This document shows, piece by piece, positions 7,800-14,373 of a DNA stretch of 17,277 nucleotides. Source of the stretch: Opitutia bacterium UBA953 (GTDB lineage: Bacteria > Verrucomicrobiota > Verrucomicrobiia > Opitutales > UBA953); assembly GCA_002293125.1 (NCBI GenBank), contig DBCR01000081.1:5288-22564 (forward strand). The letters are read 5' to 3'. The first letter of the stretch is position 1, and every line of letters begins with the position of its first letter. The notes under the pieces were generated by a model. The model searched no databases. It was not told the origin of the DNA and saw only the letters and a program-made list of their open reading frames with translations. The position numbers were made by a program, and so were the translations under genes.

Positions 7800-9734
7800 T
7801 TACTTCTTGGCCGGCACGGGCACTTCGTCTTCGGCGGCAGGCGCGGACGGCGGGGCGGGCACGGAGCCCGTCGAACGAATCACGGCGCTCTCGGCCACGG
7901 ATTTCGCCAGACGCTTGACCGCGGCGCCACAGGCGGGCGAAGCAGGGTTCAGGTCCTGCGCGGAAAGCCAGGCGGTGAGCGCAGCCGCTTCGGCGCCATC
8001 CTTCTCGAGCTTCTCGGCATGGCCGATGAGCTGGGCGTAATTGGCGACCAGCGGAGCGATGTCGGAACGCGTCTTGGCGAGCACGATATCGTCGGACTCC
8101 GTCTTATACACCTCGACGATGACGTCCCACGCGAGGTAGGGATTGTTCTGCGTGGCCAGCACGGAGGCCTTCTGGATGTTGGCGTCGAGCTCACCGACCC
8201 GGTTGACCACCTTGCGAAGCTTCTCGGAGCGTTCCTTGTCCTGGGCCAGCGCCAAGGCGTATTCCAACTTCTTATTGTAGATGTCGCGCCACTTCGACTC
8301 CGTCATGAGGCGGTCGAATTCGGGAATCTTCTGGGCCAACGTGTCCTGGCGACTCACCACCTGCGTGGCGAAGTCTTTCACGCCGGGATTCTGGGGCCAG
8401 ATCTTGGCGGCGCGCTCGAGAGCAGCCTCGGCCTTGACATTATCGCCCGCCAAGGCCGCGCCCTTGGCGGAGAGCAAGGACATGTTCGACGCATTCATCG
8501 CGTTGGTGACCTTAGAGAGGATCGGGGCGCCGGGGAAGTCACGGGCGCGGCCACGGACCTTATTGACGTAGCCTTCGACGCTGCCGAGGTCGCGCTCGTC
8601 GCCAAGGCGCTGCAGTTCGCGGAGATCCTTCCAGAGGGCGAGCATCTCGCGCTTCTTCTCCTGTGGGTAGGACATCACGACGGGCTCAAACTCACCGAGG
8701 AAGAAAGTCTCCTGCAGTCGCTCGAAGGCGCCATAGAGCTCCCCCTGCTTCACCAGATCATCGACGGTCTGCATACCCTTGGACGTATCCTTGATCGCCT
8801 CGCGGGAAAGCATGTCGAAGGACTCCAGCGTCGGCACGAAGTCGGAGATCGGGAAGAACTCCTTCACTTCCTTGGCACCGACGACGATGTTCTGGCTACC
8901 ACCCTTGAAGAGCACGCGGTAGAAAGAACTCGTGATCAGCGAGTGGCGATAGCGGCGGGCCATCAGGAAGGAGACCATCTGGGACTGGAACTCGACCTTC
9001 GCCTTGAGCCCGAGCGCCAGCAGTTCGGCATCCTTAGCCAGGATCTGCGCCTGCGTACGGGCTTCATCCTTCACCTTATAGCCGAGTTCGGTGGTGCCGC
9101 CGGAAGACTTAGCCAGCGGTCTGGACTTGGACCCGCCCTCTGAACGGGCGTCATTGGTTGCCTCGATGTTATCGGCACGGTTGATGATGATTCCTTCCTG
9201 CACCTTGCGCAAGGTCTCCATCTGATTCTTGGTGATTTCGATCTGACGGAACTCCTGTTTCATCACCCAGATCTTCTGGACCTGAGAGGCGATGGTGAGG
9301 GAGTTGTTGGCGTCGATGTCGTATTCCGCCGCCTTGAACAAAAGATTAAAGGCCTCTTGCTGGTTGCGGTAGTAATTGTCCTGGTTGACGGACTGGGCCG
9401 AAAGCAGGAACTGGATCTGGTCGAGAAGCGCCACATAGCGCTTCATATCGCCGTTATCGGTCGGCGCCGCGAGGTAGCGCTCGAAACGGGCGCGGACGGC
9501 GCGGGAGTTGCCGAGGTTCATCGTCGTGCCCTTCCACTGCATCGTGCCGTTCTCCATGTCCACGGAGTCGCTGTTGACATTGAAGACGCGGTCGGCGCCA
9601 CCTTCGGCGGTGGAGCTCTTGTAGTCGCCGGCCGTGCCGCCGCCGTTCACCGTCGCACCGGGTGGCGGCGCCTGGGCGATGCCCAGCACGGTCAACGCAC
9701 ACCAACCAAAGAGACTGAAGAGAGAGTGTCGCAT
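7800..9734 (-). CDS. Secreted, mostly helical protein of unknown function (644 residues)
   Basis: I do not recognise this family. The N-terminus has a signal peptide with a hydrophobic core (about 5-19) and an AQA cleavage site after residue 22, so it is probably exported. A Gly/Ser/Thr-rich spacer (23-45) leads to VDMENGTMQWKGTTMNLGNSR (around 58-78), a compact motif that may be a conserved signature. The remainder is rich in Ala, Glu, Lys, Gln and Leu and predicted largely helical. The C-terminal half has TPR-like wording, for example a segment reading KAEAALERAAKIWPQNP, and the protein ends in a Pro/Ala-rich tail. It follows an anchored 131-residue protein by 11 bases on the same strand, so the two probably act together in the envelope. 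A scaffold or assembly role is possible, but no catalytic motif is visible. Confidence 0.75.
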   Translation of the reverse strand: MRHSLFSLFGWCALTVLGIAQAPPPGATVNGGGTAGDYKSSTAEGGADRVFNVNSDSVDMENGTMQWKGTTMNLGNSRAVRARFERYLAAPTDNGDMKRYVALLDQIQFLLSAQSVNQDNYYRNQQEAFNLLFKAAEYDIDANNSLTIASQVQKIWVMKQEFRQIEITKNQMETLRKVQEGIIINRADNIEATNDARSEGGSKSRPLAKSSGGTTELGYKVKDEARTQAQILAKDAELLALGLKAKVEFQSQMVSFLMARRYRHSLITSSFYRVLFKGGSQNIVVGAKEVKEFFPISDFVPTLESFDMLSREAIKDTSKGMQTVDDLVKQGELYGAFERLQETFFLGEFEPVVMSYPQEKKREMLALWKDLRELQRLGDERDLGSVEGYVNKVRGRARDFPGAPILSKVTNAMNASNMSLLSAKGAALAGDNVKAEAALERAAKIWPQNPGVKDFATQVVSRQDTLAQKIPEFDRLMTESKWRDIYNKKLEYALALAQDKERSEKLRKVVNRVGELDANIQKASVLATQNNPYLAWDVIVEVYKTESDDIVLAKTRSDIAPLVANYAQLIGHAEKLEKDGAEAAALTAWLSAQDLNPASPACGAAVKRLAKSVAESAVIRSTGSVPAPPSAPAAEDEVPVPAKK

Positions 9735-9745
9735 GGGGAAAAAGT

Positions 9746-10141
9746 TCAGAAACGTTCAAGGGCTTCGACGACCAGGAGGTCGCGGGTGACGCGAAGCTTG
9801 CACTTGAAGCGCTGGCCGACCTCGAAGGAGTCGGTGGAGCCGGCGGGCACGAAGATGGGAATACGGCCGGCGGGACGGGTCGGATCCTTCTCGATGGGCT
9901 TCACGGCGAGCACGCGCCCGCGGCCTTCGACGAAGGCGAGCTGCTGCTCGACCTGACAGTCGAGGCGGTAGGAGTTGCCCTGGAGCGTGGCCCAATCCTT
10001 GCGGTAAGCCTCGACGGAGAAAGGTGTGAGGTCGGCAAACTTACCGCCGCCGCCCATACGCGGGGCGACAATCGCGACGAGGATCACGATCACGACGACC
10101 GGGATACCGAGGGCGAAGAAGAGGGGGTTGATTTTTGACAT
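9746..10141 (-). CDS. Small membrane-anchored protein with a possible OB-like domain
   Basis: This is an unrecognised protein of 131 residues. One strong hydrophobic helix (about 7-26) is followed by a Gly-rich hinge (30-33) and a compact soluble domain. The layout suggests an N-terminal anchor with the domain outside the cytoplasm. From residue 54 onward the pattern YRLDCQVEQQL, GRGRVLAVKP, RIPIFVPAG, GQRFKCKLRVT and LLVVEAL alternates like a five-strand beta barrel of OB type. That fold is inferred from pattern only. The gene starts at 10141 without a nearby Shine-Dalgarno sequence, but two competing hairpins lie just upstream. It ends 11 bases before the 644-residue secreted protein gene, so the two are probably one operon and may form an envelope complex. 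Confidence 0.7.
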   Translation of the reverse strand: MSKINPLFFALGIPVVVIVILVAIVAPRMGGGGKFADLTPFSVEAYRKDWATLQGNSYRLDCQVEQQLAFVEGRGRVLAVKPIEKDPTRPAGRIPIFVPAGSTDSFEVGQRFKCKLRVTRDLLVVEALERF

Positions 10142-10150
10142 GGAAATGGG

Positions 10151-10181
10151 CGGGGGCTGACCTCCCCCGATCCTAGGGAGG
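10151..10181 (-). other. Two mutually exclusive hairpins in the leader of the 131-residue protein gene
   Basis: Stem CGGGGG/CCCCCG (10151-10156 with 10164-10169, seven-base loop) overlaps stem CCTCCC/GGGAGG (10161-10166 with 10176-10181). Both cannot form together. On the minus strand a GGGAGG sequence sits about 19 bases before the ATG and takes part in either fold. Regulation is conceivable, but GC-rich sequence produces such pairs by chance. Confidence 0.25.
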
Positions 10182-10234
10182 TTTGGGATTTGTTCCAGCG
10201 ATTTCCCTGATAAGGAAAATAACTAAGCCGAATG

Positions 10235-10258
10235 GGCCTAGGGGGTTCAGCCTAGGCC
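10235..10258 (-). terminator. Perfect hairpin abutting the ABCG gene stop codon
   Basis: GGCCTAGG (10235-10242) and CCTAGGCC (10251-10258) pair perfectly over eight bases around an eight-base loop. The hairpin begins at the base next to the stop codon (10259-10261). There is no immediate U tract, and only a weak T-rich stretch lies further downstream on the minus strand. It may be a weak terminator or an RNA-stabilising hairpin at the 3' end of the transporter transcript. Confidence 0.35.
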
Positions 10259-11956
10259 TCAGTTCCAACGCTTCTGCTGGCAGCCGTACACGACCAGACA
10301 GAACCCGACCAAGCCCTGAATCAGCAGGACCGCCAAGCCTTCGGTGGTGCTGGCCACATAAGCGGTCTGATTGGGCATGCTGGCCGTATAAGCATCGTAA
10401 AGCGGCTGCCCCATCATCGACTTCATGTAGCCCGACCAACCCCAATAGGAGTTGATGAAAGGCCGGCAGACCCAGGTCAGCGCCGCAGGTAAAGCCAGGA
10501 CTACCCCGGAGAGCGGGAGCTGGAAGCCGACGAGGTAGATCGAGAGCAGTGAAGATTTCTCCGGAGAAGTCAGCATGGCCGAGAAGCCGAGGCAGACGAC
10601 GGACATGGAGACACAACTGGCCGCGAGGATGGCAAGCTGCTCCGCCCAAGGTCCCGGGAAATTGCAGATGAGCTTCACGAACAGGCACATCCAGACCCCT
10701 TGGAAGATCGCCACGAGGGAGACGAAGACGATCTTGGAGAACGCATAGGCCCACGGGCGTAGGCCCGTCATGCGCTCTTTCTCGTAAAGCATGCGCTCAG
10801 CGGAGATCTCGCGGCCGCCATTGTTGGCGCCCATGAGCGTGAGCAGGATGACCTGGAACATCACCAAGCCCGCGGCGAGGCCGGCGAGCTGGGCGTTCGA
10901 CATCTGCACTTTGAGCGCCTGCTGCACCTCCGCCATCGACGCGGTATTCCGGTCCATCGGAATCTTCAAGACATCCCAGACGCCATCGAGGTTGAAGATG
11001 ATCACGAGGAGCGGGAAGCCGAACGTGATCGCGAGCGTCAGGCCAAGGTAGCCAGTGTCGCGGAAGAAGAGCTTAAGCCGACGCGAAAGCAAAGTCGTGA
11101 ACTGCGAGACGCCATCGGGGACCGAGGGTTCCGGCAGCGGTTCGAGCACGGCAGGTGCGCCGACCTTGGCGACGGCGACCTCATAAGAATCCGGATGTTC
11201 GGCCTGATGGATGGCCCAGCGATCACGCCAGGTGGCGAGGTCCGAGGCGTTGAGCACCTCATAAAGACGCAGGCCATCGGGGATGCCGAAATAGCCGAGC
11301 AGCGCGTCCGGCGAACCCTGGAAGACCACGTCGCCCTGGTAGACGACCGTGACCCAGTCGAACTGGTTGAGCTTCCCGAGATTATGAATGATGCAGACGA
11401 AACTCTTATGGTTCGTCTCGGCAAGGTCGCGCAGCAGCGCCAGGATCTGGTCCTCGGATTGAGGATCGAGGCCCGACGTAACCTCGTCGCAGACCATGCA
11501 GGGGGGATCGAGGGTGAGTTCGAGGCCGAGCGAAAGACGGCGCAACTGCCCCCCGGAAAGGGCTGAGACCCGCTTATCGCGGTGCGGGGCCAGGCCCGTG
11601 ACGCCCAAGACGGACTCCAGGCGATGGGCACGCTCGGCGGCATCCGGCACGGCGAGCTCGAGGGCATAAGCCAAGGACTCGGCGACGGTCAGTTGGGGCT
11701 GCGCCGCGGTGAACTGCGGGGCGAAACCGACCTTGCCGACGAGGTCTTCGGTACAGGTGATACGCTGGCCGGCGAGACGGGCTTCGCCGGTCGACGGCAG
11801 GATGCCCAAGATGGCCTTCATCAAGGTCGTCTTACCGCAACCCGAAGGCCCGATGACGGCATTGAGGCCGCGGGGAAGGAAGCGGGCGTTGGCACCGTCG
11901 AGGATGACGGGGCCGTCGTTACCCGCTTGCACGGTGAGATTCTGGCAGCTCAGCAT
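10259..11956 (-). CDS. ABCG-type half-transporter (ATPase and permease fused)
   Basis: This 565-residue protein has the ATPase domain first and the permease second, the reverse of the exporters at 904-4538 and typical of ABCG/White-type half-transporters (ABC-2 family). Visible motifs are Walker A GPSGCGKTT (36-44), Q-loop Gln81, signature LSGGQ (133-137), Walker B Asp157 with Glu158, and H-loop His191. About six membrane helices follow (302-322, 355-375, 405-430, 440-461, 468-492, 538-558). The cytoplasmic segment REISAERMLYEKERMTGLRP (382-401) is a strong ABCG hallmark. All catalytic residues are intact, so a homodimer is likely. No FHA domain, often seen in larger bacterial relatives, is present. 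The gene diverges from a secreted protein gene 47 bp away and precedes the unrecognised envelope genes on the same strand. The substrate cannot be told. Confidence 0.88.
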   Translation of the reverse strand: MLSCQNLTVQAGNDGPVILDGANARFLPRGLNAVIGPSGCGKTTLMKAILGILPSTGEARLAGQRITCTEDLVGKVGFAPQFTAAQPQLTVAESLAYALELAVPDAAERAHRLESVLGVTGLAPHRDKRVSALSGGQLRRLSLGLELTLDPPCMVCDEVTSGLDPQSEDQILALLRDLAETNHKSFVCIIHNLGKLNQFDWVTVVYQGDVVFQGSPDALLGYFGIPDGLRLYEVLNASDLATWRDRWAIHQAEHPDSYEVAVAKVGAPAVLEPLPEPSVPDGVSQFTTLLSRRLKLFFRDTGYLGLTLAITFGFPLLVIIFNLDGVWDVLKIPMDRNTASMAEVQQALKVQMSNAQLAGLAAGLVMFQVILLTLMGANNGGREISAERMLYEKERMTGLRPWAYAFSKIVFVSLVAIFQGVWMCLFVKLICNFPGPWAEQLAILAASCVSMSVVCLGFSAMLTSPEKSSLLSIYLVGFQLPLSGVVLALPAALTWVCRPFINSYWGWSGYMKSMMGQPLYDAYTASMPNQTAYVASTTEGLAVLLIQGLVGFCLVVYGCQQKRWN

Positions 11957-11990
11957 CGGTTGTAATCTTGCTTCGGCACACCCGTGGGTA

Positions 11991-11995
11991 AAGGA
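11991..11995 (+). promoter_or_regulatory. Weak Shine-Dalgarno for the secreted protein at 12004
   Basis: AAGGA lies eight bases before the ATG at 12004, inside the 47-bp divergent gap shared with the ABCG transporter gene. It is one of the few purine-rich ribosome-site candidates in the window and supports this start. No convincing promoter could be picked out in this short gap on either strand. Confidence 0.4.
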
Positions 11996-12003
11996 TTAAC
12001 GCC

Positions 12004-12684
12004 ATGAGCCCCCAAGCCCTCGCCGCCACCCTGCTTGCGATCGCCGTCCTCGCCCCTCAGGCCGAAGCGTTCCAAATGACCAAGAAGGCCATCCGCAACC
12101 AAGGCATCTTCGGCATCAAGGTGAACAAGACCGACATGGCCTTCTACGGCCGCGCGGACGCCATCCTGTCGATCTCCTTCCAGGAATACACCACCGGTTC
12201 CTTCATCGTCGCCGAAGTCGTCATCGACATGAAGGACTCCAACCAACAGCTACGCATCTACAATACCCGCCCGCCGGGCACGGCCGACGTCGCCAACCGC
12301 GCCAACCGCGCCAGCGCCGCCAACTCCGAAAACCGCGGCCTCGACCCGAAAGACGCCAGCAAGCTCCCGATCCCTGGACCGCTCGCCATCATCGAGTCGA
12401 AGGTCAATAACGTGGTCAGCAACAGCACCGGCGACCTGGTCGTGAAGACCTACCCGAACACCACCCACGCGAAGACCGTCGAGATGGTCGTGACCACCAA
12501 GGCCGAACTGCAGCAACTCTACTCGAAGATGATCGCACTTTACACCGGCATCGAGGTCGAGGCCGTCGACGGCGCCTCGGTCGAAGGCTCGAACGGCGCC
12601 ACCGCCGCAGCGACCGCCGCAGGCAGCACCGCCGCCAAGATCAAGATCACCCAGATCGGCGGGGTCCTGTTCACGCTCGAGTAA
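12004..12684 (+). CDS. Secreted protein of unknown function (226 residues)
   Basis: I do not recognise this protein. It has a clear signal peptide: a hydrophobic stretch at about 6-18 and an AEA cleavage site after residue 22. The mature part begins FQMTKKAIRNQG and includes a probably strand-forming stretch (35-85) with SISFQEYTTGSFIVAEVVID. An Asn/Arg/Ala-rich repetitive linker follows (about 96-112, ANRANRASAANSENR), then a second mixed domain and an Ala/Thr/Gly-rich low-complexity run (about 199-211) before a short hydrophobic C-terminus. No Cys lipobox and no catalytic motif are visible. The gene is divergent from the ABCG transporter and is preceded by a weak AAGGA. Envelope or periplasmic location is inferred; function is open. 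Codon use matches its neighbours, so recent transfer is unlikely. Confidence 0.75.
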   Translation: MSPQALAATLLAIAVLAPQAEAFQMTKKAIRNQGIFGIKVNKTDMAFYGRADAILSISFQEYTTGSFIVAEVVIDMKDSNQQLRIYNTRPPGTADVANRANRASAANSENRGLDPKDASKLPIPGPLAIIESKVNNVVSNSTGDLVVKTYPNTTHAKTVEMVVTTKAELQQLYSKMIALYTGIEVEAVDGASVEGSNGATAAATAAGSTAAKIKITQIGGVLFTLE

Positions 12685-12756
12685 GTCGGCGTCAGTCCCC
12701 ACAGGTCTATTTTACAGGGCGAAACACCCCCGACCCTCCTTTCGGCCAAGTCCGGC

Positions 12757-12785
12757 TTGACCGTCCCGAAGGCGTCCGCTTGTGT
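12757..12785 (+). promoter_or_regulatory. Candidate efp promoter
   Basis: TTGACC (12757-12762) is a good -35-like box. At 17-base spacing the -10 position reads TTGTGT (12780-12785), a weak match, about 14 bases before the preferred ATG at 12800. If real, it makes the GTG at 12782 unusable as a start and gives a very short leader. The rest of the 115-bp gap (12685-12799) shows nothing else that I can support. Confidence 0.3.
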
Positions 12786-12799
12786 CCGCCCTTACTCCC

Positions 12800-13363
12800 A
12801 TGGCCTCCCTACCCGTCAACCGCATCAAGAAGAAGAACATCATGAGCTACAATGGTGAGCTCTGCATCGTTCTCGAGTGCCTCGTTCGCACCCCCCCGAA
12901 CAACGCTTCCTACGTCCAGATGGAACTCCGCTCCATCAAGACCGGCGCCAAGATCCCGGTCCGCTGCGGCATCGGAGTCAGCTTCGACGTCTTCGACAAC
13001 AGCACCAAATCCCTTGAGATGTCCTATGAGGCCGACGGTAGCTACGTCTTCGTCGACACCAACACCAACGAAGAATACTACATCTCGGCCGCCTCCCTCG
13101 CGGACTCCAAGGAGTTCCTGATTTCGGGCACCTCCTACATGGTCCTCTTCGTCGAAGACAAGCCGATCACCGTCGACCTCCCCCCTTCCGTCATCGTCGA
13201 AGTCCTCGAAGCCCCGCCCGCCGTCAAGGGCGACACCGCCGGCAACGTCCAGAAGACGGTCACCTGCGAAAACGGCCTCCAGGTCAACGTCCCGCTCTTC
13301 ATCAAGCAGGGCGAGAAGATCAAGGTCAGCACCGAGAACAAGGAATACCTCGGTCGCGCCTGA
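12800..13363 (+). CDS. efp: Elongation factor P with a non-canonical tip loop
   Basis: EF-P binds between the ribosomal P and E sites and speeds peptide-bond formation at polyproline stretches. The 187-residue length is standard. The N-terminal KOW-like domain (KKNIMSYNGELCIVLE, 11-26) and two OB domains are recognisable; the last includes VKGDTAGN (142-149) and VPLFIKQGEKIKV (164-176). The tip loop reads RTPPNNAS (30-37) where E. coli has VKPGKGQA, placing Asn34 at the position of modifiable Lys34 and Thr31 at Lys31. There is neither a Lys to beta-lysylate nor an Arg32 to rhamnosylate. The frame also offers GTG at 12782, but ATG 12800 gives the family-standard N-terminus. A strong intrinsic terminator follows the stop, so the gene is probably monocistronic. 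Confidence 0.93.
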   Translation: MASLPVNRIKKKNIMSYNGELCIVLECLVRTPPNNASYVQMELRSIKTGAKIPVRCGIGVSFDVFDNSTKSLEMSYEADGSYVFVDTNTNEEYYISAASLADSKEFLISGTSYMVLFVEDKPITVDLPPSVIVEVLEAPPAVKGDTAGNVQKTVTCENGLQVNVPLFIKQGEKIKVSTENKEYLGRA

Positions 13364-13386
13364 GCCGCCCCACCAGGCGACGTATC

Positions 13387-13413
13387 GAACCCCGGCTCGC
13401 CGGGGTTCTTTTT
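13387..13413 (+). terminator. Intrinsic terminator of efp
   Basis: A perfect nine-base stem GAACCCCGG/CCGGGGTTC (13387-13395 with 13400-13408) closes a CTCG tetraloop and is followed directly by five T. It starts 23 bases after the efp stop. It is the clearest terminator in the window. Confidence 0.92.
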
Positions 13414-13441
13414 GGGGCAGACGGACCGCCCGGAAGGAGCG

Positions 13442-13512
13442 TAGACCCGCAGGGATTCGAACCCCGACAAGGAGAACCAAAAACTCCTGTGCTACCATTA
13501 CACCACGGGTCT
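13442..13512 (-). tRNA. tRNA-Gln (anticodon UUG)
   Basis: On the minus strand the sequence folds as a full cloverleaf. The acceptor stem AGACCCG/CGGGTCT is perfect (seven pairs). The D arm is GTGT/GCAC with loop AATGGTA, and the T arm is CGGGG/CCCTG with loop TTCGAAT. The anticodon arm GGAGT-TTTTGGT-TCTCC presents TTG at positions 34-36, which reads CAA and by wobble CAG glutamine codons. The discriminator is A and no CCA is encoded. The closing pair of the anticodon stem (31/39) is a T-T mismatch, and position 37 is G. The AATGGTA D loop recalls Bacteroidota-type tRNA-Gln from memory. It lies opposite to both flanking genes, between the efp terminator and pyrH. Confidence 0.95.
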
Positions 13513-13522
13513 GCGCACCCCG

Positions 13523-13552
13523 ACTGAACAGCGACTCATGGGTCGGAGTCAA
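13523..13552 (-). promoter_or_regulatory. Candidate tRNA-Gln promoter
   Basis: On the minus strand TTGACT (13552-13547) and TTCAGT (13528-13523) are 18 bases apart, and the second box ends 10 bases before the mature tRNA 5' end. The -35 box is strong and the -10 box matches 3 of 6 including both outer T. Placement is right for a tRNA gene. Confidence 0.38.
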
Positions 13553-13569
13553 GCGAGACCAAGGCGGGG

Positions 13570-13597
13570 TTGACGCTGGGGATTCTTCGGCTCATTT
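13570..13597 (+). promoter_or_regulatory. Candidate pyrH operon promoter
   Basis: TTGACG (13570-13575) is a good -35 box. A -10 box at 16-17 base spacing (TCATTT, 13592-13597) is weak. If used, transcription would start at or within a few bases of the pyrH ATG at 13605, implying a leaderless or nearly leaderless message. Only the -35 element is persuasive. Confidence 0.25.
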
Positions 13598-13604
13598 CCC
13601 CTGT

Positions 13605-14339
13605 ATGCCCGCCAACTCCTCCAAGAAGCCGAAGTATCGTCGTATCGTGCTTAAGATCAGCGGCGAAGCCCTGCGGAACGATACCACCGGCGCCTCCATC
13701 GATAGCGCGGTCCTCGACCGCCTCGCCGAAGAGCTCCGCTCGATCCAGAAGGTCGGCACCCAGGTCGCGGTCGTCGTCGGCGGCGGCAACATCTTCCGCG
13801 GCCTCGCCGGCGCGCGTGCCAACGGCACCGACCGCACCACGGGCGACAACATGGGCATGCTCGCCACGGTCATCAACGGCCTCGCGCTCATGGACCGCCT
13901 CGAGAAGGCCGGCCTTGAATGCCGCGTGATGACGGCCATCCCGATGGACCGCATCGCCGAACCTTTCATCCAGCGCCGCGCCACCCGCCACCTCGAACGC
14001 GGTCGCATCGTCATCTTCGTCGCCGGCACGGGCAACCCGTACTGCACGACCGACTACGCCGCCGCCCTCCGCGCCAACGAGATCGGCGCCGACGCCATCC
14101 TCAAGGCCACCAAGGTCGATGGGGTCTACGACAAGGACCCGATGAAGCATAAGGACGCGAAGCGCTACGACCGCGTCTCGCACGCCGAAGCCCTCCAGAA
14201 GCGCCTCGGCGTGATGGATGCCGAAGCGTTCTCCCTCTGCGAAGCCAACAAGCTCCCGATCATCGTGCTCTCGATGTCCGAGAAGGGCGCCGTGAAGAAG
14301 GCCGTCCTCGGCCAGCGCATCGGCACGCTCGTCGCCTGA
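13605..14339 (+). CDS. pyrH: Uridylate kinase (UMP kinase)
   Basis: PyrH phosphorylates UMP to UDP with ATP in pyrimidine nucleotide synthesis. Bacterial enzymes are hexamers of the amino acid kinase fold, usually inhibited by UTP. The 244-residue protein shows LKISGEAL (16-23), the glycine-rich VVVGGGNIFRG (56-66), GDNMGMLATVING (80-92), GTGNPYCTTD (141-150), KATKVDGVYDKDP (167-179) and VMDAEAFSLC (203-212), in family order. The ATG at 13605 gives a short charged N-terminal extension before the first strand; no Shine-Dalgarno is visible. frr follows after 34 bases, the common pyrH-frr pairing. The usual upstream neighbours rpsB and tsf are not here; instead an opposite-strand tRNA-Gln lies upstream. 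Confidence 0.97.
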   Translation: MPANSSKKPKYRRIVLKISGEALRNDTTGASIDSAVLDRLAEELRSIQKVGTQVAVVVGGGNIFRGLAGARANGTDRTTGDNMGMLATVINGLALMDRLEKAGLECRVMTAIPMDRIAEPFIQRRATRHLERGRIVIFVAGTGNPYCTTDYAAALRANEIGADAILKATKVDGVYDKDPMKHKDAKRYDRVSHAEALQKRLGVMDAEAFSLCEANKLPIIVLSMSEKGAVKKAVLGQRIGTLVA

Positions 14340-14373
14340 TTTTCCAACAACAAACCATACCCCACCCTATCCC

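Noticed and set aside
12782..12799. GTG start for efp, six codons upstream
   Set aside because: ATG 12800 gives the standard EF-P N-terminus and exact residue numbering with E. coli; the GTG also falls in the possible -10 box.
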